The translations under genes were made by a program, and so were the position numbers. DNA of 64,000 nucleotides from Streptosporangium album (GTDB lineage: Bacteria > Actinomycetota > Actinomycetes > Streptosporangiales > Streptosporangiaceae), in contig NZ_JACHJU010000003.1 in assembly GCF_014203795.1 (NCBI RefSeq), positions 62,001-126,000 on the forward strand, in the 5' to 3' direction. The notes under the pieces are model-generated. The model was given only the letters and a program-made list of their open reading frames with translations. It made no database searches and was not told the origin of the DNA. The stretch's first letter is position 1. The number at the start of each line of letters is the position of its first letter. Positions 1 to 8,973 of the stretch are shown piece after piece.

Positions 1-806
1 GTGATCGAGTCGAAGTAGAACGCCGGGGTGCGGTCGAGCTCGTCCAGCCAGCGGTCCACGTCGGCGTGAAGGCCGTCGAACGCGCCGCGCAGCAGCTCCT
101 TCTGCCGGGGCACGTCGCGGTGGTGGTAGTCGAGCTCGCGCTCGCTCCGGAACAGGAACAACGCCCGCGCGTCGCCGAGGTGCCGCGCACCGTACATGCC
201 GGCAGTGCGGCCGACGCCGACGTGGATGAGGAGCTCGCCGTCGAGGCCGGAGGTGTTGGGCAGGGTCAGCACCCCGAGGTAGGCCCCGACGAAGGCGCTG
301 AAGCGGGACTCGTCGCCGAAGACGAGGCGGCGCACGTTGGAGTGCAGCCCGTCCGCGCCGACGACGAGGTCGAAGTGGCGCGGCGCGGCGTTCTCGAACC
401 GCACCTCGCCGTCGGGCGACATCGCGGTGATCGAGTCGCCGAAGACGTACTCGACGTCGTCACACGTGGCGTCGTAGTAGATCTCGCTCAGGTCGTCGCG
501 CATGATCTCGACGTGCCGGTCGGAGGTGGCGCTGAAGATCTTGGAGAGGTCCACCCGGACGGGACGCCGCGCGCCCTCCCGGCAGAGGGTCATCCGGTTC
601 GTGCCGGTGGCCCGCTCCTCGACGCGCGGGAGCACGCCCATCTTCTCCGAGATGTTCATCGCGGGCCGGAACAGGTCGACCGCGTGGCCGCCGGTCTTAC
701 GCAGAGCCGGCGCGCGCTCGACGACGGTGACGGAGAAGCCGTGCCTGGTGAGCCAGTACGCCAGCACCGGACCGGCGACGCTGGCGCCGGAGATGAGAAT
801 CTGCAT
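1..806 (-). CDS. FAD-dependent monooxygenase (3' end outside window)
   Basis: The first 268 codons of a group A flavin monooxygenase, the class that hydroxylates aromatic or polyketide substrates with NAD(P)H and O2. The N-terminal FAD Rossmann loop is GASVAGP at residues 7-13, a variant common in TetX-like actinomycete enzymes. The second flavin motif, GADGLHSNVRR, is at about 150-160. I chose the ATG at 806 because an AAGGAG lies 8 nt upstream of it; the ATG at 812 is too close to that site. The gene is divergent from a TetR regulator, with two palindromes between them, so repression by that protein is likely. The substrate cannot be read from sequence, and the C-terminal third lies outside the window. 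Confidence 0.88.
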   Translation of the reverse strand, partial: MQILISGASVAGPVLAYWLTRHGFSVTVVERAPALRKTGGHAVDLFRPAMNISEKMGVLPRVEERATGTNRMTLCREGARRPVRVDLSKIFSATSDRHVEIMRDDLSEIYYDATCDDVEYVFGDSITAMSPDGEVRFENAAPRHFDLVVGADGLHSNVRRLVFGDESRFSAFVGAYLGVLTLPNTSGLDGELLIHVGVGRTAGMYGARHLGDARALFLFRSERELDYHHRDVPRQKELLRGAFDGLHADVDRWLDELDRTPAFYFDSI

Positions 807-817
807 GAACATGTCTC

Positions 818-871
818 CTTACTTAATGATCGGTAAGCACACCCCGGATACCTATCGTTAAGTCAGATAGG
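818..871. promoter_or_regulatory. Divergent promoter with two inverted repeats, probable TetR operator
   Basis: The gap between the monooxygenase and the TetR gene holds two dyads. CTTAC (818-822) pairs with GTAAG (833-837) across a 10-nt spacer. CCTATC (851-856) pairs with GATAGG (866-871) across 9 nt. Size and position fit TetR-family operators. Which dyad is bound is inference. Confidence 0.6.
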
Positions 872-915
872 CTGCCGGGATACCTCGTCCCTCTGGCACC
901 AAGCGGCGGATCCAG

Positions 916-1443
916 GTGATCGCCCGCGAGCTCTTCGCCCAGCAGGGTGTGCAGCGGACCAGCCTGCAGGAGATCGCCGACCGGCTGGGCATCACCAAGC
1001 CGGCGCTCTACTACCACTTCTCCTCACGCGAGGAACTGGTCCGCAGCATCGTGCAGCCGATCATCGACGAGGAAGAGGCGTTCCTGGTGGGTCAGGAGGC
1101 GTTGGGCGAGGTCGAGCCCCGCGCCCTGCTGGAGGGCTGCTTCGGCTTCCACTACCGCCACCGCGAAGAGATCGTCCTCATGCTCAGCGAGCTGACCACG
1201 CTCGCCGACCTGGGCCTGATCGACCTCGTGCTGAACTGGCGCGGGCGGCTGGTGAAGCTGCTGCACGGCCCCGAACCCACGCTGGAGCAGGCCACCCGGG
1301 CCGTGATCGCCTTCGGCGGCCTCCATGACTGCACGATCCAGTTCACCGACGTGCCAAAGGACGAGCTCCGCCGGGTGGCCGTGGACGGCGCCTGCGCGGC
1401 CCTGGGCATCGAGCCGCAGCGCGAGACCTGGCGAAGGGCGTAA
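916..1443 (+). CDS. TetR/AcrR family transcriptional regulator
   Basis: A one-domain repressor of about 175-190 residues. The helix-turn-helix (LQEIADRLGITKPALYYHF) lies near residues 19-37, followed by an all-helical ligand-binding domain. The only in-frame start after the stop at 868-870 is GTG 916, which leaves helix 1 unusually short. The upstream in-frame codons (KRRIQ) look like the missing start of helix 1, so translation may begin at a non-standard codon upstream, or the 5' end may be mutated. It probably controls the divergent monooxygenase. Confidence 0.85.
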   Translation: MIARELFAQQGVQRTSLQEIADRLGITKPALYYHFSSREELVRSIVQPIIDEEEAFLVGQEALGEVEPRALLEGCFGFHYRHREEIVLMLSELTTLADLGLIDLVLNWRGRLVKLLHGPEPTLEQATRAVIAFGGLHDCTIQFTDVPKDELRRVAVDGACAALGIEPQRETWRRA

Positions 1444-1551
1444 TCATGCCTCGTCCCCGGTGTGCCGCTCGTCGATCCGCAGGTCACCGAGGCCGCTTCC
1501 GCCGAGGACGATGCCGGGTGGCTGGTGTTTCTGTCGGCCCCATTGTCTCAT

Positions 1552-2409
1552 TCAGTCCGTCTGCGCGGCGTGGATCGCGGCGAAGGCCAGGAGGGGTGCG
1601 GCGGTCCGCGGCGGATCCTCCAGCATGGGCGAGTGTCCAAGGCCGGGCAGCAACTCGACTCTCGCGCCCGGAACGGTGCGGTATCCGGCGGCGGATGAAG
1701 ATTGCCATCTCCGGTCTTCCTCGCCGAAGATCACCAGCAGCGGCTTGCCGAGGGGCGTCAGCCGATCCGGGAGCGCCTGCTGCTCCAGGTAGTCGCGGGA
1801 CGCCTTCATGGTCATGGTGAGCGTGTGGTAGGTCATACTGCGCACTTCGTCCAGGAGCTCTTGTGGAATCTGGTAGCCCGCGAGGCTGAAACCGGTGCTC
1901 GCAAACTGGCGGATCTGCTCGTCGGTCGGAGGCCACTGCGACGGTCCGATGGCGGCGGACTCCGGTGCGATGAAGGCGTCCAGGCTGGGTCCGGTGTTGA
2001 TGAGCGCGAGCGCGGTCACCAGGTCGGGTCGTTGCTCGGCGAGGGCCGTGGTGCTGTAGCCGCCGGAGGAATGGCCGACCACGATGGCGTGCTTGACGCC
2101 GAGCCGGTCCAGTGCCACGCCGACCCGGCGTCCCTGGTCGGGGATCTCGTAGCTGCGGTCGACCGGTTTGGCCGACCGGCCGTGCCCGAGCAGGTCGATC
2201 CGGATGACACGATGGGATCTGGTCAGCATCGGAACCAGCGGGTCCCACGAGCGGGTCGAGGAGGCGGACCCGTGGATGAGCAGGAGTGCGGGGGCGTCGC
2301 GGGGGCCGTCCTGGCACACGTAGATGGTGCCGTCGTCCAGGGACAGGGTCGAGCTCTCGGTGGCCTCGGGGCCGCCGTTCACGTGCGGTCCGCCGTCAGA
2401 AATGGTCAT
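1552..2409 (-). CDS. Alpha/beta hydrolase
   Basis: A 285-residue cytoplasmic hydrolase. The oxyanion region is LIHGSASS, the nucleophile elbow GHSSGG, the acid lies in the FGEEDR segment and the catalytic histidine in GLGHSP. The start was placed at ATG 2409 (Met-Thr-Ile-Ser). A start at 2529 would run through the divergent promoter and into the AraC gene. The divergent arrangement suggests that the AraC protein regulates it. Substrate unknown; esterase or C-C hydrolase are both possible. Confidence 0.87.
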   Translation of the reverse strand: MTISDGGPHVNGGPEATESSTLSLDDGTIYVCQDGPRDAPALLLIHGSASSTRSWDPLVPMLTRSHRVIRIDLLGHGRSAKPVDRSYEIPDQGRRVGVALDRLGVKHAIVVGHSSGGYSTTALAEQRPDLVTALALINTGPSLDAFIAPESAAIGPSQWPPTDEQIRQFASTGFSLAGYQIPQELLDEVRSMTYHTLTMTMKASRDYLEQQALPDRLTPLGKPLLVIFGEEDRRWQSSSAAGYRTVPGARVELLPGLGHSPMLEDPPRTAAPLLAFAAIHAAQTD

Positions 2410-2486
2410 GAGGCCACTGTCGCCGCCGGTACGCGCCGGTGGATTGGACGAATGTTCCCCTCGATCGGCCCGCGTAGCATGGGGCG

Positions 2487-3347
2487 GTGCGGACATTCGT
2501 GCACGGCGCGGCTGTGTGGGGCGTGGCATGCCCGCAGCGGCCCAGCCGGGTGGCCGGTGTCACCATGGCCGGGTTCCGGGTCCGTGACCTGGACACGCTC
2601 CGGATGGTCCCGCACCCGGCCGTGACGGTGCTCCTGGAGTTCGGTAACGGCCCGCTCGTCGTGGATGCCGCCACCGGCTGGCAGCAGCGGGGAAGTATCG
2701 TCGCCGGGCCCGGGCTCGGATCCGGCGGCGCGGTCCGGGCGCGGGGTGAGAACGTCGAGTGCGTGCAGGTGCGCCTGTCCCCGGCGATCGCCCGCGCGGT
2801 TCTGGGCGTCTCCTCCGCCGACCTCGACGGCGCCGTGGTGGCCCTCGACGACCTGTGGGGCCGGGAGGCGTCACGGATCCGTGAGCAACTGGGCGATGTC
2901 TCCTCGTGGCAGGATCGCTTCGCGTTGACGGACGCGCTGCTCGCCCGCCGGCATGAGGCGGGGCCGCCGGTGGACCCGGAGGTGGCCTGGGCCTGGCAGC
3001 GGATCGTCGCCAGCCGCGGCCTGGTACGGGTCGACGGACTGGCGGCCGAACTCGGATGGAGCCGTAAGCGCCTGTGGTCCCGGTTCCGGTCGCAGATCGG
3101 CATGCCGCCCAAGCGCGCCGTGAAGCTGGTCCGCTTCGACCATGCCGCCCACCGCCTGGGCGCGGGACAAGACGCAGCCCGAGTCGCGGCCGACGGCGGC
3201 TACGCCGACCAGTCCCACCTGCATCGAGACGTCGTGGCGTTCACCGGAGCCACCCCCGCGACCGTGGCCGGCGAGCCATTTCTGGCGGTTGACGACATTG
3301 CATGGACCAGCCACGAAACCTTGATCACAATCGGTCGAATGAATTGA
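2487..3347 (+). CDS. AraC family regulator, 3' end altered by IS30 insertion
   Basis: An AraC-type activator of 286 residues. The N-terminal sensing half is of the kind found in actinomycete AraC proteins. The C-terminal double helix-turn-helix spans about residues 165-265, with VDGLAAELGWSRKRLWSRF in the first HTH and VAADGGYADQSHLHRDVV in the second. The left inverted repeat of the downstream IS30 begins at 3328, so the last six residues (TIGRMN) and the stop codon come from the IS. The DNA-binding domain is intact and the protein may still work. It starts at GTG 2487, divergent from the hydrolase. Confidence 0.85.
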   Translation: MRTFVHGAAVWGVACPQRPSRVAGVTMAGFRVRDLDTLRMVPHPAVTVLLEFGNGPLVVDAATGWQQRGSIVAGPGLGSGGAVRARGENVECVQVRLSPAIARAVLGVSSADLDGAVVALDDLWGREASRIREQLGDVSSWQDRFALTDALLARRHEAGPPVDPEVAWAWQRIVASRGLVRVDGLAAELGWSRKRLWSRFRSQIGMPPKRAVKLVRFDHAAHRLGAGQDAARVAADGGYADQSHLHRDVVAFTGATPATVAGEPFLAVDDIAWTSHETLITIGRMN

Positions 3348-4417
3348 TCTTCCTGAAGTAGATCTTGAAGCGTGACAGGCTCGGCCCTCGTGACACACGG
3401 TGACCATGGAGGGTCGATGGGTACGCGCAGACCGCTCACACTTGAAGATCGCGAGGAGATCTCGCGATGCCTGGTGGCGAAGATGTCCGGAACGGACATA
3501 GCGGCGCACATCGGCCGTACTCCGTCGTTGGTGTCTCAAGAGATCAGCCGACACGGGGGACGCGACGGATACCGGGCACATCGGGCCGACGCGCACGCGG
3601 CCACCTCGCGGTCGCGCCCGAAATGCCGGAAACTCGACGATAACCCCAGGCTTCGCGCCCGGGTCGAGGACGGGCTGAAGATCGGCTGGTCGCCCGACCA
3701 GATCGCCGGACGCTTGCGCCACGAGCACGGATATACCGACCCTGGGAAGGTGATTTCCCACGAGGCGATTTATACCTGGATCTACGCTTTACCCAAGGGC
3801 GAGTTGGCCGCGCGCGGCATCGAACTACGCAAAGGCGGCACTGAGCGTAAACCGCGGGGGCGCAAAAAGTCCCCGGGTGCCCGGATCGTGGGCATGCGGT
3901 CCATCGACGACCGGCCCGAGGAGGTCGCCGGCCGCCAAGTCCTCGGGCACTGGGAGGGTGATCTCATTATCGGCAAAGCGGGTAAAACGGCCGCCGGCAC
4001 GCTGGTCGAGCGGGTCAGCCGGTTCACCGCGATCGTGGCTCTTCCTGATGACCGCACCTCCGACGCGGCCTGTGACGCCTTGATCGCCAAGGTGACTGAC
4101 CTGCCAGAACGCTTCCTCAAGTCGATCACCTGGGATCAGGGTATCGAGATGGCCAAGCATGCCGCGTTCACCCTGGCCACCGAGATCGATGTCTATTTTG
4201 CCCACCCTCATTCCCCTTGGGAACGCGGTACGAACGAAAACACCAACGGCCTGATTCGCGAATACATTCCGAAGAGTACAGAAATTCCGAGTAATGAGCA
4301 AATCCTCAACGACATTGCGGATTCTCTCAATTCGCGACCGCGTCGGGTGTTAAACTATAAAACGCCAGCCGAAGTTCTGGCCGAGCTAATCGCCGCTGAA
4401 ATTCATTCCACTGATTG
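3328..4417 (+). mobile_element. IS30-family insertion sequence
   Basis: About 1.09 kb. The left end, CAATCGGTCGAATGAATT (3328-3345), matches the reverse complement of the right end, CAATCAGTGGAATGAATT (ending at 4417), at 16 of 18 positions. No clear 2-3 bp target duplication is visible. It carries one transposase gene and is inserted at the 3' end of the AraC gene. Confidence 0.85.
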
Positions 4418-4418
4418 A
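3417..4418 (+). CDS. IS30-family transposase
   Basis: 333 residues, the normal length for the family. An N-terminal HTH (LTLEDREEISRCLVAKMSG onward) is followed by the DDE domain. The first acidic residue is in HWEGDLIIG, the second in TWDQGIEM and the glutamate in ERGTNENTNG, all present. ATG 3417 is preceded by GGAGGG. An upstream GTG at 3372 is less likely. The stop codon overlaps the right inverted repeat. It looks functional. Confidence 0.93.
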   Translation: MGTRRPLTLEDREEISRCLVAKMSGTDIAAHIGRTPSLVSQEISRHGGRDGYRAHRADAHAATSRSRPKCRKLDDNPRLRARVEDGLKIGWSPDQIAGRLRHEHGYTDPGKVISHEAIYTWIYALPKGELAARGIELRKGGTERKPRGRKKSPGARIVGMRSIDDRPEEVAGRQVLGHWEGDLIIGKAGKTAAGTLVERVSRFTAIVALPDDRTSDAACDALIAKVTDLPERFLKSITWDQGIEMAKHAAFTLATEIDVYFAHPHSPWERGTNENTNGLIREYIPKSTEIPSNEQILNDIADSLNSRPRRVLNYKTPAEVLAELIAAEIHSTD

Positions 4419-4519
4419 TACCGCCAATGCCTTGGCGCCGCCCGACCAGCAATGACACCGCCTGTGGGGCCGACACCTACGCTCGGAGTCGAAGTTGAAG
4501 AGAGGAGGAACCGCACGCA

Positions 4520-4681
4520 ATGAGCTCCGCCACCTACGTCGAACCTGCTGAACTCGAACCGGAGATCGCACTGGTCGGCGGTGACGTCACCAAGGGCGTC
4601 GTGCGCATCGGTGACACGGTGCTCGACCCGGACGACCCGTGCGTCCCGGAAGGTGCCGACCTCCTGCACTCGGGCGGCTAA
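4520..4681 (+). CDS. Small 53-residue protein, possible phosphotransferase-like N-terminal remnant
   Basis: A good AGGAGG ribosome site precedes ATG 4520. The peptide contains the stretch LVGGDVTKGVVRIGDTV, which resembles the N-terminal beta-strands of aminoglycoside-phosphotransferase-like proteins, and then ends after an acidic tail with LLHSGG. Its TAA overlaps the TAG of the convergent LysR gene (CTAA at 4678-4681). It may be a truncated kinase gene or a genuine short peptide next to the permease and PLP-enzyme genes. I do not assign a function. Confidence 0.5.
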   Translation: MSSATYVEPAELEPEIALVGGDVTKGVVRIGDTVLDPDDPCVPEGADLLHSGG

Positions 4682-5604
4682 TCCTCGTCGAAGGCGGCGC
4701 GGATGGCGGGCAGGTTGTCCAGCAGGGTCCGCACGCCGAGCCGGTCGGCGGTGGCCGACGCGTAGACGAACTGCACGTCGATCCGCCAGTCGCCGAACCG
4801 CAGCGGCAGCAGCACGGTGTCGCCGTCCCGCACCGACCGCACCGCGACGAACCGGGGGACCACGGCGACGTAACCCGCGTCGACCGCGAGCCGGATAGCG
4901 GTCGGCGGCAGCCCGGTCGTGTGGATCGGGGTGTCCACCCCCCGGTCCGGATGCGCGAGGGACGCAGCGAGTTCCTGGGCGTCGCGGCCCCACCGGTAGA
5001 CGATGACGCCGGTGTCGCAGAGGTCCTCGATCCGCAGCAGCCTGCGATCGGCAAGCGGATGGTCCGGACGGCACACCGCCACCAGCGCGGACCGGCTGAT
5101 CGGCTCGGACCGCAACCCGCGCAACGGCACCTTCGGCACCACGAATCCGGCGTGCACGCTGCCGTCAACGAGGCGGGCGACCACCTCACCGCTGTGCGCG
5201 ACTCGGCAGTGCACGGTGACCGCACTGCCCGCGACCGCCTGCAGCGCGGCAGGGAAAGCGACGTCGCCGAGGCTCGCGGGCGCGGCCAGCACGAGTCGTT
5301 GAGTCTCGTGCGTCGACACCCCGATGGCCGCCTCGTCGAGAAGATCGAGACACCGCTGCGCGTAGTCGAGCAATCGCTCGCCCGCCGGGGTCGTCGTGCT
5401 GCCCCGCGCGCCGCGCACGAACAACGCGGTGCCGAGTTTGCGTTCCAGGGCACCGATCCGGACGCTGACTGACGGCGTCGACAGCCGGAGTTCGGCCGCC
5501 GCGGCGCCGAGACTTCCGGTACGGACCACCGTGGTGAACACGACCAGATCCATTGTCTCGATCTTGTGGCCGGTGCCGTCGACGCCGGGGACAGACATAG
5601 GCAC
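4678..5604 (-). CDS. LysR family transcriptional regulator
   Basis: 308 residues. The winged HTH at about residues 18-78 includes GSLGAAAAELRLSTPSVSVR. A co-inducer domain of the PBP2 type fills the rest. GTG 5604 has GAGGG about 7 nt upstream; ATG 5598 is an alternative. It is divergent from the APC permease / PLP lyase operon (67 bp between starts), which is the usual arrangement for a LysR regulator and its target, so an amino-acid-derived inducer is a reasonable guess. Confidence 0.88.
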   Translation of the reverse strand: MPMSVPGVDGTGHKIETMDLVVFTTVVRTGSLGAAAAELRLSTPSVSVRIGALERKLGTALFVRGARGSTTTPAGERLLDYAQRCLDLLDEAAIGVSTHETQRLVLAAPASLGDVAFPAALQAVAGSAVTVHCRVAHSGEVVARLVDGSVHAGFVVPKVPLRGLRSEPISRSALVAVCRPDHPLADRRLLRIEDLCDTGVIVYRWGRDAQELAASLAHPDRGVDTPIHTTGLPPTAIRLAVDAGYVAVVPRFVAVRSVRDGDTVLLPLRFGDWRIDVQFVYASATADRLGVRTLLDNLPAIRAAFDED

Positions 5605-5671
5605 AGCCTAACCCTCGCCCTAGTGATTTCTGGTCTACCTAAGCTGTGGCGTTATCGTCATATTTCAGGGC

Positions 5672-7300
5672 ATGACTGAGATGCCGAACAAGGCCGGGCC
5701 GCTGTCCGCCGTTTCGCCAGGTGAGGATCTCCTCCTGCGGCGCGGACTCGGCACCACTTCCCTTACCCTGATCACCTTTTCCAGTGTGATCGGCTCCGGC
5801 TGGCTGCTCGCGCCGTATACCGCGGCCAAGGCGGCCGGGCCCGCGGCCTTTCTGTCCTGGACCATCGCCTCGGTCACCACCGCGCTGATATCGTTCGCCT
5901 TCATCGACCTCGCCTTCCGGCATCCGATGTCCGGCGGCAACGTCCGGTGGCCGCAACTGGCCTCCGGCCCGCTGGTCGGCACCGTGGTCGGCTGGGCGGT
6001 GTTCCTGCAAGCGGCCAGCGCCGGGCCGAGCGAGTCGACAGCGGTCGTGCAGTACGCGAGCAAGTGGCTGCCGTGGGTGATATCCGGCGAATCGCTGAGC
6101 TGGCCAGGCCGGCTGCTCGCCGTCGCGCTGCTCGCGTTCTTCTGCACGCTCAACCTTTTCGGGATCAAGCTGCTCGCCAAGGTAAACAACGTGGTTGCCA
6201 CCATCAAGGTGGTGATCCCGGTGATGACGGTGATTCTGCTACTGGCCAGTGGTTTCGACACGTCCAATGTGGAAACCGGCGGCGGGGTCGCGCCGTACGG
6301 TATCTCGGCGGCGCTCACCGCGGTGGTCGGCGGCGGGCTGGTGTACTCGTTCACCGGAATCAACGCCGCCGCGGTGATGTCCGGCGAGGCGAAGAATCCG
6401 CGCCGCACCGTGCCGAGGGCCACGCTGATCGTGCTGGCGGGGACGATCGTGCTGTACATGGGCCTGCAGGCAGTGATGATCTTCTCACTGCCCAACGGGC
6501 TGCTCGGCAGCGGCTGGCACGGGATCAACCTCCAGTCGCCGCTCGCCGCGCTCGCCACCCTGCTCGGCCTCTCATGGTTCGCCACCGTGCTACTCGCCGA
6601 CGCGGTCTTCTCCCCCTCCGGCAGCCTGCTGATCGGCATCGGGGTCAAGGGCCGCTACACCTACGGCGCCGCGCAGAACGGGTTGCTGCCCGCCGCACTG
6701 ACCAAAGTGGACAGGCGGTTCGGCATTCCCCGGCGCGCGCTGCTGCTCAACGTCAGCCTCGGCTCGGTCGTCGTGCTCGCGTTCGGGAACTGGAAGACCA
6801 TCGCCAGCTCGCTGAGTTTCTACTACGGGCTCAGCTACGCGGCGGTCTCGGTCGCGGTCACCGTGCTCGGCGCGTCGACGCCGCCGGAGAAGGGCTGGCT
6901 ACGGAAGTGGACGATTCCGGTCGGCTTCGGTTCCTTCGTTCTCTCCGGGCTCATTCTTTACTGGTCCACCTGGGAGAAGATCCGGATCGCGGTGCCGCTG
7001 CTGCTGATCGGTTTCCTGATCTACCTCGCCCGTGCCAAGTCCCGCCAGGGCAGCGCGTTCCGGCAGCAGGCGGTCGGCGGCTGGCTGGTCGGATTTCTGC
7101 TCATGCTCGGCGTGCTGTCCGTGCTCGGCACGTTCGGCGGCGCTGGAGTCATCGCCGCGCCGTACGACTCGGCGCTCGTCGGTTTGCTCAGCGCGGGAAC
7201 CTGGTGGCTGGCGCACCGATCCGGCCTGCGTCACCAGCGATCACTGGCACAGGCCGAGACCCCCGAAGACAACCCCGAGACCGCAAGGAGCACGGCTTGA
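5672..7300 (+). CDS. APC superfamily amino acid permease
   Basis: A 542-residue integral membrane transporter with about 12 predicted helices. Helix 1 carries the typical broken motif GSGWLLAPYTAAK, and a loop near residue 240 has the family signature SGEAKNPRRTVPRA. It starts at ATG 5672 with no strong ribosome site. The stop overlaps the start of the next gene (TTGA), so permease and PLP enzyme are cotranscribed: import of an amino acid followed by its lysis or transamination. The substrate is not evident. Confidence 0.9.
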   Translation: MTEMPNKAGPLSAVSPGEDLLLRRGLGTTSLTLITFSSVIGSGWLLAPYTAAKAAGPAAFLSWTIASVTTALISFAFIDLAFRHPMSGGNVRWPQLASGPLVGTVVGWAVFLQAASAGPSESTAVVQYASKWLPWVISGESLSWPGRLLAVALLAFFCTLNLFGIKLLAKVNNVVATIKVVIPVMTVILLLASGFDTSNVETGGGVAPYGISAALTAVVGGGLVYSFTGINAAAVMSGEAKNPRRTVPRATLIVLAGTIVLYMGLQAVMIFSLPNGLLGSGWHGINLQSPLAALATLLGLSWFATVLLADAVFSPSGSLLIGIGVKGRYTYGAAQNGLLPAALTKVDRRFGIPRRALLLNVSLGSVVVLAFGNWKTIASSLSFYYGLSYAAVSVAVTVLGASTPPEKGWLRKWTIPVGFGSFVLSGLILYWSTWEKIRIAVPLLLIGFLIYLARAKSRQGSAFRQQAVGGWLVGFLLMLGVLSVLGTFGGAGVIAAPYDSALVGLLSAGTWWLAHRSGLRHQRSLAQAETPEDNPETARSTA

Positions 7301-8442
7301 CCGAGACGGCAATCGACCTCGACTGGGACCTCGAGCGATCCCGCGCCCGGCGGACCAAGCGCTGGTCCCAGTACGACCGGGACATCATCGATCTCACCGT
7401 CGCGGAGATGGACCTGCCGGTCGCCGAACCCGTCCTCGCCGCCGTTCAGGACGCCGTACGACGGCAGGCGTTCGGCTACCCGGTCGCCGACGAGCGCAGC
7501 GAAGTTCCCCAGGCGGCAAGCGAATGGCTCACCGAAGAGCACGGCCTCACGGTCGGCCCGGACCGGGTGCGGCTGCTGCCGGAACTGATGCGCGGCGTGA
7601 CCATGTCGCTCAGGCATCTGACCAGGGCGGGTTCGCCGGTGGTGGTGCCGACCCCGGTCTACGGCCGGTTCTTCGACGCCATCCAGGTCGCCGGCCGCGA
7701 GGCCGTCGAGGTGCCGATGCGCGCCGGGGACCGAGGGTATGAGCTCGACCTCGACGGCATCGACCGGGCGCTGCGCGCGGGCGCGGGCAGCGTGCTGCTC
7801 TGCCATCCCAACAACCCGACCGGTCGCGTCACCGATCGCGGCCAACTGGAAACGCTGGCCGAGCTCGCGGCCCGGCACGGCGCGCGGGTGCTCAGCGACG
7901 AGATCCACGCGCCGCTGCGATATCAGCCCGATTTCGTCCCGTACGCCTCGATCGACGACAACGCGATCACCCTGGTCAGCGCGACCAAGGCGTGGAACTT
8001 CCCCGGTCTGCGGTGCGGGCTGATCGTCTTCAGCAATCCGGACGACGCGCGGCTCTGGGCAACCTTGCCGAGGGCGGCGGTCGGCGGCATGAGCCCGCTC
8101 GGCATGGCGGCCACAGTCGCCGCGTTCCGCGACGGAAGGCCGTGGCTGCGGGAGGCCGTCCGATTCCTTGCCGACAACCGGAAACTCGTCACCGACGCGC
8201 TCGCCGGGCTGGACATCGGTTACACCGAGCCGGAGGCGGGTTACCTCGCCTGGCTCGACCTGCGCCGGTTCGGGCTCGCCGACCCGGCAGCCCACCTGCT
8301 GCGGCGGACCGGCGTCGCCACCACCTCGGGCGCCGATCACGGAACGTCCGGGAACGGCTTCGTCCGGCTCAACTTCGCGACTGTGCCCGGCGTGCTCACG
8401 GACGCCCTTGACCGGGTAACCGATTGCCTGCTCGGCGGTTGA
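7297..8442 (+). CDS. MalY/PatB-type PLP-dependent aminotransferase or C-S lyase
   Basis: A 381-residue class I/II PLP enzyme. Visible motifs are the HPNNPTG segment, the phosphate-side DEIHAPL with its conserved Asp, the lysine region SATKAWNFPG carrying the Schiff-base lysine, and a C-terminal arginine in the FVRLNFA context. This combination is typical of cystathionine beta-lyase-like MalY/PatB proteins. TTG 7297 has AAGGAG 6 nt upstream and overlaps the permease stop. With the permease and LysR regulator it may form a sulfur-amino-acid utilisation unit, which is inference. Confidence 0.88.
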   Translation: MTETAIDLDWDLERSRARRTKRWSQYDRDIIDLTVAEMDLPVAEPVLAAVQDAVRRQAFGYPVADERSEVPQAASEWLTEEHGLTVGPDRVRLLPELMRGVTMSLRHLTRAGSPVVVPTPVYGRFFDAIQVAGREAVEVPMRAGDRGYELDLDGIDRALRAGAGSVLLCHPNNPTGRVTDRGQLETLAELAARHGARVLSDEIHAPLRYQPDFVPYASIDDNAITLVSATKAWNFPGLRCGLIVFSNPDDARLWATLPRAAVGGMSPLGMAATVAAFRDGRPWLREAVRFLADNRKLVTDALAGLDIGYTEPEAGYLAWLDLRRFGLADPAAHLLRRTGVATTSGADHGTSGNGFVRLNFATVPGVLTDALDRVTDCLLGG

Positions 8443-8579
8443 CGCGGCCGGCCATCTCAGTGCCCGTGTACAAACTGATCCCTGAGCCCGCTGCGTGGGG
8501 CGATAAATGGGCGAAATGGTGACGTAGCGCGAATCGTCGACGACGTGGAGCGACCTTCCGGTAGTAACGGCGGTTATCG

Positions 8580-8898
8580 ATGCCCCGTCACCAACCGGAA
8601 GGTCTACCGCCGTTGTACGCCACCGCTCCTGCCGCTGTCCCCCGCAACGAAGAAACTGCCTGCTCATGCGTGGCCTGCCGCTACGGTCACAGAGCGCGGC
8701 GCCCGGCCCGGACGCGCTGCTACACCACCGACATGACCGACGCCGAATGGCAGGCCATCGAGCCGGTCATGCCCCGGCCGGCCTGGTTACACGGCAACGG
8801 CGGACGCCCCGAGAAGTACTGCCGTCGCCTGATCGTGGACGCCATCCGGTACGTGGTCGACAACGGCTGCAAGTGGCGCAACCTGCCCGCCGACTTCC
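8580..8898 (+). pseudogene. IS5-type transposase, N-terminal part
   Basis: This encodes the conserved start of an IS5-group transposase: TDAEWQAIEPVMPRPAW, then DAIRYVVDNGCKWRNLPADF. The reading frame is broken at 8898 by a foreign 1.8-kb element. The sequence continues at 10702 with the expected PWRTVHATF. The true start is uncertain (GTG/ATG between 8580 and 8733). An 11-bp inverted repeat (GACCTTCCGGT) spans about 8550-8603 near the 5' end of the IS. Confidence 0.82.
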
Positions 8899-8919
8899 TA
8901 TTAGTTACGTGGAATCACG

Positions 8920-8950
8920 CGCCGCAGGATGCAGCTCGTATCCTGCGGCG
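8920..8950. repeat. 11-bp perfect hairpin near the element's left end
   Basis: CGCCGCAGGAT (8920-8930) pairs perfectly with ATCCTGCGGCG (8940-8950) over a 9-nt loop, 24 nt upstream of the integrase start. It could be a recombinase-binding site, an att core or a structure limiting integrase translation. Confidence 0.75.
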
Positions 8951-8973
8951 TCCCCACGCACTGAGGAGATCCG

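Noticed and set aside
5947..8442. One 831-residue open frame covering the permease and the PLP enzyme
   Set aside because: The first half is a shadow frame of the APC permease. The true second gene begins at TTG 7297 with its own ribosome site.
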